DNA of 64,000 bases, from assembly GCF_028771845.1 (NCBI RefSeq), contig NZ_CP118270.1, forward strand, positions 4,712,001 to 4,776,000, given 5' to 3'. Of the stretch, positions 8,681 through 16,202 are shown piece after piece (within the stretch, counting starts at the first letter, position 1; each line of letters begins with the position of its first letter). The notes below the pieces were generated by a model. It saw nothing but the letters and a program-made list of their open reading frames with translations, did not search any database and was not told where the DNA came from. The translations under genes and the position numbers were made by a program. Source of the DNA: Paenibacillus marchantiae. Its GTDB lineage: Bacteria; Bacillota; Bacilli; Paenibacillales; Paenibacillaceae.

Positions 8681-8947
8681 GTGAGAACACATGAATTTAT
8701 GATTCACTCTGATTTCCACCGAGATGATCTGATGTCTGTATCTTCGCAAGCGTCGCGTTTTGCCTCGGATATTTCATTGTCATTTATGGATGCGAATCAT
8801 GAGCATCGTGTAGATGTCAAAAGCCTGCTCGGAATGGCGCTTCTCCCCATTCGACATGGCAGTGTGGTGAGATTGCAGACACGGGGAAGAGATGAACTGG
8901 AAGCATTGGAATATATGCTAAATGTACTTGAGAAGGGCTTAACTTGA
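8681..8947 (+). CDS. HPr-like phosphocarrier-fold protein with altered active site
   Basis: The 88-aa protein aligns along its whole length with HPr of the phosphotransferase system: the helix SSQASRFASDISL follows the active-site loop, and KSLLGM at 47-52 matches the regulatory serine motif (Ser48 for Ser46). The loop IHARPA that carries the phosphorylated His15 reads FHRDDL here: a histidine (His13) is kept but the conserved arginine and proline are replaced by aspartates. It is thus unlikely to accept phosphate from enzyme I normally and may be a regulatory paralogue, as Crh is in Bacillus, although Crh keeps the serine and loses the histidine. It is a single gene with a GTG start behind GAAAGGA; no ptsI is nearby. 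Confidence 0.75.
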   Translation: MRTHEFMIHSDFHRDDLMSVSSQASRFASDISLSFMDANHEHRVDVKSLLGMALLPIRHGSVVRLQTRGRDELEALEYMLNVLEKGLT

Positions 8948-9091
8948 ACTCTCAAACCTGTGCAAATCACAGTGAATTGTAAAATATTTATCGTTTCTTC
9001 AATTCCGACTGGTACTTCGTCCAAAAAAAGAGTATAATAAAATTTAGTTCTATTCTAAGAAGTACCCATATTAAAGGAGTGTAAATAGATT

Positions 9092-9340
9092 ATGCCAAAA
9101 GCTGATATCCATCCAAAGACACAAACAGTAATTTTCTTCGATGCAAGTGCTGATTACAAATTCCTGAGTTCTTCGACTAAATTCTCGAACGAAACAATGG
9201 AATGGGAAGATGGTAACTCTTACCCAGTAATCCGTGTGGACACTAGCTCCGCATCCCACCCATTCTTCACTGGTAAACAAAGAAACGTGGACATCGGTGG
9301 TCGTGTTGATAAATTTAACCGTAAATACAACATCAAATAG
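9092..9340 (+). CDS. rpmE2: 50S ribosomal protein L31 type B
   Basis: The 82-aa protein has the type B signature: KADIHPKTQTVIFFDASADYKF near the start, SASHPFFTGKQ around residue 58, and GRVDKFNRKY at the end. It has no cysteine at all, unlike zinc-binding L31 type A. In relatives the type B form replaces the zinc form when zinc is scarce and is repressed by Zur. I looked for a Zur box upstream and did not find a convincing one. A TATAAT at 9033-9038 and AAAGGAGTG before the ATG mark its own promoter and ribosome site, and a strong terminator follows directly, so it is a single-gene unit. Confidence 0.95.
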   Translation: MPKADIHPKTQTVIFFDASADYKFLSSSTKFSNETMEWEDGNSYPVIRVDTSSASHPFFTGKQRNVDIGGRVDKFNRKYNIK

Positions 9341-9361
9341 GTTGTCCAACCATTACAAAAA

Positions 9362-9390
9362 AACCTCAGGATTAGTCCTGAGGTTTTTTT
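9362..9390 (+). terminator. Rho-independent terminator of rpmE2
   Basis: A perfect 10-bp stem AACCTCAGGA / TCCTGAGGTT with a TTAG loop and a T-run follows; A-residues on the 5' side could make it work in both directions. Confidence 0.93.
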
Positions 9391-9553
9391 GTATACATGC
9401 CGATAGGTAAACTCATGTAATTTAGAGTAAAGTAATTTTAATACCCATATATATTCAATTCCTCTAAAATTAATTCAACCAATTATTGCGCTTACAATAG
9501 TTTCGGATGTACACTAGGAAACAGAGTCAGACATATTGGAGGAGGAAATAGAG

Positions 9554-9859
9554 ATGAGCAACATCAATCATATGGTAACGTTTACACTTTACGCAGGTAA
9601 AGATACACCAGAAGCAGAGGCATTTTTGAAAGAAAGTGCGGATGCACTGGCGAATATTCCCGGTGTAGAGCAATTCCAGGTCCTGCGTCAGGTGAGCGAA
9701 AAGAACGAGTTTGATTACAGTTTTTCGATGGTATTCGCCAATCAGGCTGCATATGATGCATATAATGATCACCCGGTTCACCGCAAATATGTGGAAGAAC
9801 GGTGGGAAAAAGAAGTTAGTCGCTTCCAGGAAATCGATCTCATTCAGCACGGAAATTAA
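9554..9859 (+). CDS. Dabb (stress-responsive A/B barrel) domain protein
   Basis: The 101-aa protein consists of one dimeric alpha-beta barrel: strand INHMVTFTL, helix AEAFLKESADALANIPGVEQF, strand FDYSFSMVFANQAAYDAYNDHPVHRKYVEE. The tail DHPVHRKYVEERW is the typical conserved end of Dabb proteins. Members occur in stress proteins and in small enzymes such as cyclases; the function here is unknown. The frame extends upstream to a TTG at 9536, but GGAGGAGG lies just inside that extension, so the ATG at 9554 is the likely start. It has no clear operon partner; an SDR gene follows after 167 bases. Confidence 0.85.
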   Translation: MSNINHMVTFTLYAGKDTPEAEAFLKESADALANIPGVEQFQVLRQVSEKNEFDYSFSMVFANQAAYDAYNDHPVHRKYVEERWEKEVSRFQEIDLIQHGN

Positions 9860-9904
9860 TAAAATGATGAGTCTCATTGAACCAAACCGAAAATAGCATG
9901 AATT

Positions 9905-9920
9905 TCGAAAGCGTTTTCCA
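9905..9920 (+). promoter_or_regulatory. cre-like site upstream of an SDR gene
   Basis: The site centres on the near palindrome GAAAGCGTTTTC and matches WTGNAANCGNWNNCWW at 14 of 16 positions. It lies about 107 bases before the SDR start, so catabolite control is possible. Confidence 0.4.
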
Positions 9921-10026
9921 GTTTGATTAATGAAAATTAATGAGGGTTAAATCATTATTAAATCCTTCTTTTTTCATCACTAAATTTCGTGATTACACAT
10001 GTGGCTCAAAGGAGGGGACTGTCCTT

Positions 10027-10788
10027 ATGAAATTGGATCTTACAGGTAAAACGGCACTGGTGACAGGCGCAACCGGTCAATTGGGAAGGGTCATCGCTCG
10101 TACGTTGGCAGACTGTGGTGCTGATCTCGCGCTGCATTACATAAATAATGATACGAAGGCTAGAGAACTTCAGGTTGAGATTGAAGCCATCGGTCGGAAA
10201 ACGGTCATTGTTCAGGGCGATATCACGAAGCAGGATACGGCATTTCGGATGCGGGATGAAATTCAGTCCAGCCTTGGCGATGTGGATATCGTGGTTGCCA
10301 ATGCAGTCATCCAATATGCCTGGACAACGGTGCTGGAACAATCACCGGATGATTATATAAGTCAGTTCGAATCATGTGTGATGCAGAGTGTGTATCTTGC
10401 CAAAGCATTCATCCCTTATATGAAAGAAGCCAGAACTGGTCGATTCATTGGTATCAATACGGAATGTGCGATGCAAAATTTTGCTACCCAGTCTGCATAT
10501 ACGGCTGGAAAACGCGGCATGGATGGTTTGTACCGTGTGCTGGCGAAAGAGGTAGGCGAATATCAGATTACGGTCAACCAGGTTGCGCCTGGATGGACGA
10601 TCAGTGAGCGCGACCGCAACAGTGAGTCGGGGCATGATGAGGGTTATATTCAAACTGTACCGTTGAAACGCAGGGGAGAAGATCAGGAAATTGCCAATGC
10701 GGTAGCATTTCTGGCTTCCGACCTGTCCTCGTTTATTACAGGAGCTTATATCCCGGTCAGTGGTGGCAATGTGATGCCTGCCATTTAA
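10027..10788 (+). CDS. Short-chain dehydrogenase/reductase, FabG-like
   Basis: The 253-aa classical SDR has the nucleotide-binding motif TGATGQLG at residues 11-18 and the catalytic YTAGK near residue 159. The position of the catalytic serine, 13 residues before the tyrosine, holds a threonine (INTECAMQ). The usual NNAG motif is replaced by VANAVIQ. Both differences suggest an unusual subgroup, but the C-terminal FLASDLSSFITGAYIPVSGG is standard. AAAGGAGGGG at 10008-10017 supports the ATG at 10027; the upstream frame to 9940 is not supported. Substrate unknown. A terminator follows, so it is transcribed alone, possibly under catabolite control. Confidence 0.85.
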   Translation: MKLDLTGKTALVTGATGQLGRVIARTLADCGADLALHYINNDTKARELQVEIEAIGRKTVIVQGDITKQDTAFRMRDEIQSSLGDVDIVVANAVIQYAWTTVLEQSPDDYISQFESCVMQSVYLAKAFIPYMKEARTGRFIGINTECAMQNFATQSAYTAGKRGMDGLYRVLAKEVGEYQITVNQVAPGWTISERDRNSESGHDEGYIQTVPLKRRGEDQEIANAVAFLASDLSSFITGAYIPVSGGNVMPAI

Positions 10789-10858
10789 TATTGATTTATG
10801 GATGTGAATGAATTACTAAATATGCAATGAACCGCTTTTTAAACCATAACAACCCATG

Positions 10859-10892
10859 ATCCGTTTGTCAGTCCATGACAAGCGGATTTTTG
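10859..10892 (+). terminator. Rho-independent terminator after the SDR gene
   Basis: An ATCCGTTTGTCA / TGACAAGCGGAT stem with one G-T pair and a 5-base loop is followed by TTTTT. Confidence 0.85.
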
Positions 10893-11013
10893 TATATATC
10901 CATAAATACATATGATTTTGTTTCTAATTTCAAAAGATTGGGGTAAAAGAATAGGTAGTTTAACGCGGTGGAAACATAACTCAAAATAAGCGAATAAAGG
11001 AGACCGACCTGTC

Positions 11014-12741
11014 ATGAAAAAAACAATTGCAGACGTTCTGGTCGAAGCACTATTGAACGCAGGCGTCAAACGCATCTATGGTATCGTTGGAGACTCCTTG
11101 AATGCGGTACTCGATTCCATCCGTCGTTCGGGTAAAATTGAATGGATTCATGTCCGCCATGAGGAAGTTGCTGCTTTTGCGGCCGGGGCAGATGCCCAAG
11201 TGAGCGGAAGTATCGCCGTATGTGCAGGCAGTAGCGGACCGGGAAACATGCACATGATTAACGGTCTGTACGACTGTCATCGGAACCGTGTACCGGTACT
11301 TGCCATCGCTGCTCATATTCCGAGTGATGAGATCGGGAGTGAGTATTTTCAGGCGACTCATCCAGAGTATTTGTTTCAGGAATGCAGTCATTATTGTGAA
11401 GTCATCACAACAGCCAAACAGATGCCGCGTTCCTTTACGATGGCAATGCAGACCGCAGTAGCGCGTTCAGGCGTTTCCGTCATTATACTGCCGGGGGATG
11501 TAGCGGCTTTAGAAGCGGCTGACCTGCCTGTGCCGGAGCATGTATATCATGCGACACAGCCTGTTGTACACCCTTCCGAACCTGAACTGCGGAAACTGGC
11601 GGAATTCCTGAATCAAGGCAAAAAAATTACGTTGCTGTGTGGTGCAGGCTGCGCCGGTGCACGTGAACCTCTGATGCAGCTCTGTGATCGCTTGAAATCC
11701 CCTATGGTTATTGCTTTGCGAGGCAAGGAATACCTGGAATACGATAACCCGTATTCGGTGGGCCTCACAGGATTAATCGGATATTCGTCTGGTTATCATG
11801 CCATGATGGACTGTGATGTGCTACTGATGCTGGGAACTGATTTTCCGTACCGTCAATTCTTCCCGGAAGATGCGGTTGTACTCCAAGTGGATATTCAGTC
11901 TTCACACCTTGGTCGCCGTACAAAGCTCGATTATGGAGTGTGCGGAGACATAAAGGCCACCATTGAAACATTATTACCTTATCTGACGGAAGAGCATAGC
12001 GACAAACATTTGCATAAAAGTGTGGAACGTTACGAGAAAGTTCGTAAAGAATTGGATGAGCTTGCCGTAGGTAAACCCGGAAAAACACCAATTCATCCAC
12101 AGTATCTAACCAAGGTTATCAGTGATGTTGCAGCTGAAAATGCAATCTTCACCTGCGATGTAGGTACACCTACGGTATGGGCGGCTCGCTATATTGAAAT
12201 GAGCCGCAATCGTCGATTGTTAGGTTCATTCAGTCATGGCACTATGGCGAATGCTCTTCCACAGGCAATTGGAGCACAGGTGTCTGATCCGGGAAGACAA
12301 GTGATTTCCTTGTCCGGTGATGGCGGCATTGCCATGCTGATGGGTGACCTTCTGACGCTTAAACAGCATAATCTCCCGATTAAAGTTGTCGTGTTTAACA
12401 ACGGTGCACTCAGTTTTGTTGAACTGGAGATGAAAGCTGCCGGATTGCTTGAATCCGGTACCGAGCTCGTAAATCCCAACTTTGCCATGGTAGCTCAAGC
12501 GATGGGTCTCGAGGGGATACGGGTTGAAGATCCGGCTGATCTGGAAGAGGCTGTAGAGCGTGCATTGCAGCATGATGGCCCTGTTCTGATTGATGTTGTG
12601 GTGAACCGTCAGGAGCTGTCCCTGCCTCCGAAGATTAATATAAAACAGGCCGAAGGCTTCACCTTATGGATGATGAAGGCGGTGCTGAATGGGCGTGGCG
12701 ATGAGCTGATTGAGCTGGCCAAAACCAATTTGCTAAGATAA
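11014..12741 (+). CDS. poxB: Pyruvate oxidase / pyruvate:quinone dehydrogenase (acetate-forming)
   Basis: It decarboxylates pyruvate to acetate and CO2 with thiamine diphosphate and FAD, passing electrons to membrane quinone. The 575-aa sequence resembles E. coli PoxB (572 aa) from end to end: GVKRIYGIVGDSLNAVLD, RHEEVAAFAAGA with the catalytic Glu50, the FAD/core block ALRGKEYLEYDNPYSVGLTG, and the thiamine motif from SGDGG (about residue 434) to VVFNN. The C-terminal helix ending ELAKTNLLR corresponds to the membrane-binding tail of PoxB, which supports the quinone-linked enzyme over the peroxide-forming oxygen-linked type. It is a single gene with GGAGA before the ATG. It offers an aerobic overflow route to acetate. 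Confidence 0.94.
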   Translation: MKKTIADVLVEALLNAGVKRIYGIVGDSLNAVLDSIRRSGKIEWIHVRHEEVAAFAAGADAQVSGSIAVCAGSSGPGNMHMINGLYDCHRNRVPVLAIAAHIPSDEIGSEYFQATHPEYLFQECSHYCEVITTAKQMPRSFTMAMQTAVARSGVSVIILPGDVAALEAADLPVPEHVYHATQPVVHPSEPELRKLAEFLNQGKKITLLCGAGCAGAREPLMQLCDRLKSPMVIALRGKEYLEYDNPYSVGLTGLIGYSSGYHAMMDCDVLLMLGTDFPYRQFFPEDAVVLQVDIQSSHLGRRTKLDYGVCGDIKATIETLLPYLTEEHSDKHLHKSVERYEKVRKELDELAVGKPGKTPIHPQYLTKVISDVAAENAIFTCDVGTPTVWAARYIEMSRNRRLLGSFSHGTMANALPQAIGAQVSDPGRQVISLSGDGGIAMLMGDLLTLKQHNLPIKVVVFNNGALSFVELEMKAAGLLESGTELVNPNFAMVAQAMGLEGIRVEDPADLEEAVERALQHDGPVLIDVVVNRQELSLPPKINIKQAEGFTLWMMKAVLNGRGDELIELAKTNLLR

Positions 12742-12818
12742 GTATTAGGTTTTCCTTAGCATTATCGCAACATGTTCAACCGTCGATCTGACAATGTAAA
12801 TGCATGAAATTAAACTGT

Positions 12819-12883
12819 ACATCTCACCAAAAAGAAGGGGAACGTTACACGCTTTTATTAAGGAATTCCCCTTCTTGAGATGT
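12819..12883 (+). repeat. Long imperfect hairpin between poxB and an SDR gene
   Basis: The outer arms ACATCTC / GAGATGT and inner arms AAGAAGGGGAA / TTCCCCTTCTT form a stem of about 18 pairs around a 23-base loop. No T-run follows, so it is not a standard terminator, though it could stabilise the poxB 3' end. In the rest of the 338-base gap (12742-13079) I see only AT-rich promoter-like sequence. Confidence 0.5.
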
Positions 12884-13079
12884 CTACTATGTGATAGATA
12901 TTATAGTATGCACTCATATTATATGATTTGTTTTTAAATTGTAACTCCTTTAAAATAGGTAAAGTCAGGCAGGATTCAAAGCTTTTCACCCTACATATGT
13001 TGCATTCCGATGCAAGACCGCTTCATATCGAATTAACCGATCCGATGACAGATGACGAACACACATGGAGGAGATCAAA

Positions 13080-13835
13080 ATGAGTCACAAAGGAAAAGTA
13101 GCAATTATCACTGGAGCAGGAAGTGGATTGGGCCAAGCGACTGCACTGAAGCTGGCAGAGAAGGGCGCATCTATTGTGGTCGTTGATCTCGTGGCAGAGA
13201 CGGGTCAGGAAACTGTAAAACAGATTGAGAAGCTGGGCGGTAAAGCCATTTTTGTACAAACGGATGTAAGCAAGGCGAACGAGGTAGAGAATTATGTTAA
13301 CAAAACGATCGAGGAATTCGGCCGAATCGACATGTTCTTCAATAATGCCGGGATCGCTGGTCCTGGTATCAAACTAATTGAGCATACTATCGAGCAGTTT
13401 GACCAAATCATTGATATTAACCTGAGAAGTGTATTTTACGGATTGAAGTATGTGATTACCGAAATGCTCAAAACAGGCGGTGGTTCCATCGTCAATACGG
13501 CATCTACAGCAGGTATTGTGGGTGTTCAAGCAGTTGCACCTTATGCAGCGACAAAGCATGGCGTAGTTGGACTAACACGTACAGCGGCCATTGAGTATGG
13601 CAAAGAAAACATTCGCGTGAATGCCATTGCCCCAGGTACGATTGAAACTCCAATGGTGGTTCAGTTCGGGAAGGATAATCCTGAAGTATTTAAAGCAACC
13701 CTTGACAGCATTCCATCCGGTCGTCTCGGTAAGCCTGATGAGATTGCCAATCTGGTATCCTTCTTACTGGGAGACGAAGCTCCTTATATTAATGGCGCTG
13801 TTTATCCCATTGATGGTGCTGTAACTGCACAATAA
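13080..13835 (+). CDS. Short-chain dehydrogenase/reductase, glucose-1-dehydrogenase-like
   Basis: This 251-aa classical SDR carries TGAGSGLG (residues 12-19), an acidic residue after the second strand (VVVDL) suggesting NAD preference, NNAG near residue 88, the catalytic serine in NTASTAG and YAATK. The C-terminus YINGAVYPIDGAVTAQ is typical. It closely resembles the catalytic part of the longer SDR at 52369-53394, so the two are paralogues. The ATG at 13080 follows GGAGGAGATCAAA; the 5-residue upstream extension contains that ribosome site and is rejected. Transcribed alone, with a terminator behind. The substrate is not identifiable. Confidence 0.9.
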   Translation: MSHKGKVAIITGAGSGLGQATALKLAEKGASIVVVDLVAETGQETVKQIEKLGGKAIFVQTDVSKANEVENYVNKTIEEFGRIDMFFNNAGIAGPGIKLIEHTIEQFDQIIDINLRSVFYGLKYVITEMLKTGGGSIVNTASTAGIVGVQAVAPYAATKHGVVGLTRTAAIEYGKENIRVNAIAPGTIETPMVVQFGKDNPEVFKATLDSIPSGRLGKPDEIANLVSFLLGDEAPYINGAVYPIDGAVTAQ

Positions 13836-13860
13836 GGCACCAATCAGACTGGAATAAGAA

Positions 13861-13897
13861 AGAGAGGCTACTGTAATATCACAGTGCCTCTCTTTTT
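13861..13897 (+). terminator. Terminator between the SDR gene and the convergent MFS gene
   Basis: An AGAGAGGC-T-ACTGT / ACAGT-GCCTCTCT stem with a single bulged T is followed by TTTT. The A-rich 5' side suggests it may act in both directions. Confidence 0.82.
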
Positions 13898-13933
13898 GCG
13901 TGTTATCATTTTTATTCTTAAACTTAAGCTCAA

Positions 13934-15115
13934 TCATGCCACATTGGAAGATTTGCTCTGTGCTGTTGTGGCCATTGCCGGACGATAGGCAAGAATGATG
14001 ATGATCATTGCAATTAGCACACCTACAGCTCCAATCCAGGTGATGGATGACAATGATACTGAGCTGACGGCGATTCCCCCAATACCGGCACCAGCAGCCA
14101 TGGCCAATTGCATAACCGAGCTGTTCAAACTTAACATAATCCCGGACGATTCTGGAGCCATTGTAACCAGATTATATTGCTGTGTTGGGCCGGAAGACCA
14201 GGCGGAGAAGGACCATAGAATCAACACAATGAAGATGGCCACACCTGAATGAGCCGTGATGTTCAGCATCAGCATACTTACGACATGCAAGGCCATTCCC
14301 AGGATAAGTGTTCGCTTTACTCCCATACGATCGGCGCTGTATCCTCCAGATTTGGAACCAATCAGACTTGCGATTCCAAAAGCCAGCAAAGCGGAACTTA
14401 ACAACGTTTCGCTCATGCCTGCAACAGATACCAAGTAGGGTGAAATGTAGGTATACGCAATAGAATAGCCTCCTAACCAGAAAAAGCTGACAAGTAGCGC
14501 AAATCCAATACGAGGTTGTTTGAGGAGCGCTAATTGTTTTTTCAAAGGAACGGGTGCTTCGCCTTCAGATGGCGGGATCGTAGATGCAATAACAATCATG
14601 GCAATCACACCCAAAATCGCGATACCTGCAAAAATAAGTTTCCAATCCCAAGCTGCAGCAACCATTCTTCCCAGTGGAACTCCCACAATCAGGGATGCGG
14701 TAAACCCCGTAATGACCGTTGCGATAGAGCTGGCCTGTTTGCCTGCAGGCGCTATTTTGGCAGCGACTGTCAAGGCTGTTACAACGACGACTCCGGCTCC
14801 CAGCGCCATGAGGACACGTGCAGCGATAAAGAGTCCATAACCAGGTAACAGGTAGGCCAAGACATTACCAACGACAAAAAGTCCCAGAAAGTAGAGCAGC
14901 AGCTTTCGTCGATCCAAGCGGGATGTTAAAGCGATAATGATGGGCGTACCGAGAGCATAAATGAGCGAAAAGATTGTGATCAGCTGTCCCACAGCAATCA
15001 ACGATATATTCATGGTGTCCGAGATCCGATCTAGAATGCCTGCAATGACATATTCGGAGGTCCCTACAAGAAAGCTGACCAAGGCTAGGACATAGATTTT
15101 CCATGTGTTAGACAT
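13934..15115 (-). CDS. MFS transporter, DHA1 family (exporter-like)
   Basis: The 393-aa protein has 12 predicted membrane segments and begins with the DHA1 block VSFLVGTSEYVIAGILDRIS, resembling sugar-efflux and drug or purine exporters of the AraJ/PbuE group. The conserved loop after helix 2 reads SRLDRRKLLL, and motif C-like glycines (GFTASLIVGVPLGRMVA) occur in helix 5, a mark of antiporters. The ArsR-type gene upstream on the same strand and the operator-like palindromes before it suggest induction by a toxic or signalling compound. The natural substrate is unknown. AGAGG precedes the ATG. Confidence 0.88.
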   Translation of the reverse strand: MSNTWKIYVLALVSFLVGTSEYVIAGILDRISDTMNISLIAVGQLITIFSLIYALGTPIIIALTSRLDRRKLLLYFLGLFVVGNVLAYLLPGYGLFIAARVLMALGAGVVVVTALTVAAKIAPAGKQASSIATVITGFTASLIVGVPLGRMVAAAWDWKLIFAGIAILGVIAMIVIASTIPPSEGEAPVPLKKQLALLKQPRIGFALLVSFFWLGGYSIAYTYISPYLVSVAGMSETLLSSALLAFGIASLIGSKSGGYSADRMGVKRTLILGMALHVVSMLMLNITAHSGVAIFIVLILWSFSAWSSGPTQQYNLVTMAPESSGIMLSLNSSVMQLAMAAGAGIGGIAVSSVSLSSITWIGAVGVLIAMIIIILAYRPAMATTAQSKSSNVA

Positions 15116-15145
15116 GAGTATATAACCTCTTTCTGATTATAATTA

Positions 15146-15173
15146 TTATATTTTTAGAAATATAGAAATAAAG
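15146..15173 (-). promoter_or_regulatory. Operator-like palindrome 1, before the MFS gene
   Basis: TTATATTTT, 10 bases, GAAATAAAG. Two other sites at this locus have the same layout of TTTC-type and GAAA-type arms with a 10-base spacer. It lies 31 bases before the MFS start codon. Confidence 0.5.
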
Positions 15174-15321
15174 ACGAGAGAACAGGATTAAGAAAAAACT
15201 AATCTACCAATGAGGCAAAGCGAGTACTTAATCTATCAAATGTACCGGGTGTTAAGGCAAAAGGGTATTTATACGACTACGATGAGGCTCAGCGGACCAG
15301 GTAGCATTACCAATATAATGA

Positions 15322-15353
15322 TTTTATATTTCTAGTATTATGGAAATATAAAA
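15322..15353 (-). promoter_or_regulatory. Operator-like palindrome 2, perfect 11-bp arms
   Basis: TTTTATATTTC and GAAATATAAAA are perfect reverse complements with a 10-base spacer. The site lies in the 246-base gap between the ArsR-type gene and the MFS gene, so a separate regulated promoter for the MFS gene is likely. Confidence 0.6.
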
Positions 15354-15361
15354 CAAAAATT

Positions 15362-15646
15362 TTACTTCTCCAACAGATATGGAACGAATCTCTGTACAGT
15401 GTCCGTATTCAGACTGTAGTAAATATACGTACCTTTCTTTTGTGAGGTCAACAAACCACAATCGGAAAGTTGTTTCAGGTGATGAGATAAAGTGGAGAGC
15501 GCCACGGTTACAAGCCGATTCTCTAAATCAGCTGGGCAGAGATTGCTTTCACCCGAAAGGATCTGAATGATTTTATATCGCGTTTGTTCTCCAAGAGCTT
15601 TGTGAATTTTCACAGCCTGTTCAGTATCAATCGGATTGGATTGCAT
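15362..15646 (-). CDS. ArsR-type winged-helix repressor of the MFS gene
   Basis: This 94-aa regulator has the ArsR fold: IHKALGEQTRYKIIQILS (residues 14-31), a central helix-turn-helix VTVALSTLSHHLKQL, and a wing LTSQKKGTYIYYSL. A CP pair (NLCPADLE) sits where some ArsR proteins place a sensing cysteine, but the full metal-site motif is absent, and Cys62 is the only other cysteine. The ATG at 15646 follows AAAGGA with 9 bases spacing; a TTG just before it is the start of the longer frame. Palindromes with identical spacing occur before this gene and before the MFS gene, consistent with control of both (inferred). Confidence 0.85.
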   Translation of the reverse strand: MQSNPIDTEQAVKIHKALGEQTRYKIIQILSGESNLCPADLENRLVTVALSTLSHHLKQLSDCGLLTSQKKGTYIYYSLNTDTVQRFVPYLLEK

Positions 15647-15673
15647 CAAAATCGGTCCTTTCGTCTTTATTTC

Positions 15674-15697
15674 TTATTTCTATAAATATTGAAATAA
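15674..15697 (-). promoter_or_regulatory. Operator-like palindrome 3, before the ArsR-type gene
   Basis: TTATTTC, 10 bases, GAAATAA: perfect 7-bp arms with the same spacer as the other two sites. It lies 28 bases before the regulator start, as expected for autoregulation. Confidence 0.58.
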
Positions 15698-15723
15698 CTT
15701 TATCATGTCTTTTGAAAAAAGTA

Positions 15724-15794
15724 AACTCCCCGCAAAGATCGTTGTTTCCAGTTGAACATGAATCAACTGAAAGCAAAAACCTTTGCGGGGAGTT
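15724..15794 (-). terminator. Nested-hairpin terminator of the L7/L12-like gene
   Basis: Outer arms AACTCCCCGCAAAG / CTTTGCGGGGAGTT (14 bp, perfect) enclose an inner hairpin CAGTTGA / TCAACTG. On the minus strand the stem is followed by TTTACTTTTTTC, so it can end transcription of the gene at 15819-16163. The two-tier structure is larger than most terminators. Confidence 0.65.
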
Positions 15795-15818
15795 GGGAAG
15801 CCCATCTAAACTCACTTA

Positions 15819-16163
15819 TTACAGGCGTTCAAGAGACTCAACATAATCTTTGGCATCTTTCAATGACAGGTTTCTCGCCTCACGAGCCTTTTTGATTGCA
15901 ATTATTTTCTTGCCCTGTTGTGCAAGTGCCTGCAATTCTTTATCAAGTTCAGTCAGGTCAGCCTGTGCCGGTGGAAGTGGAGATACGTTCATTGCAGATT
16001 CGTTATAACTGAGAGGGGAGTGTGCGGTACTGCCTGAACCATTTTCCAGACGTTCAACATCCCTTTTCAATTCATTCAACTGGGTCTGCAAGCTGATGAC
16101 GCGAACTAATAAGATAAGAATAAGAAATAAAAAAACGACTAAAACAATGGTGTTTATTTCCAT
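15819..16163 (-). CDS. Membrane-anchored protein with L7/L12 C-terminal-like domain
   Basis: The 114-aa protein has one N-terminal membrane helix (TIVLVVFLFLILILLVRVI, residues 5-23), a short coiled coil (LQTQLNELKRDVERLE), a Ser/Pro-rich linker (about 42-65), and a C-terminal domain in which GKKIIAIKKAREARNLSLKDAKDYVESL resembles the helix-turn-helix face of ribosomal protein L7/L12, the part that recruits translation GTPases. A membrane protein carrying such a tail is not a ribosomal protein; its role is unknown. It lies 39 bases after the P450 gene on the same strand and may be cotranscribed with it. Confidence 0.7.
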   Translation of the reverse strand: MEINTIVLVVFLFLILILLVRVISLQTQLNELKRDVERLENGSGSTAHSPLSYNESAMNVSPLPPAQADLTELDKELQALAQQGKKIIAIKKAREARNLSLKDAKDYVESLERL

Positions 16164-16202
16164 GCAGTCAGGTGCCTCGCTTTCCTTGCTTCAAATACAT
16201 AT

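Noticed and set aside
8948..9091. Zur box before the type B L31 gene
   Set aside because: Expected from relatives, but no stretch fits the consensus AAATCGTAATNATTACGATTT well enough.
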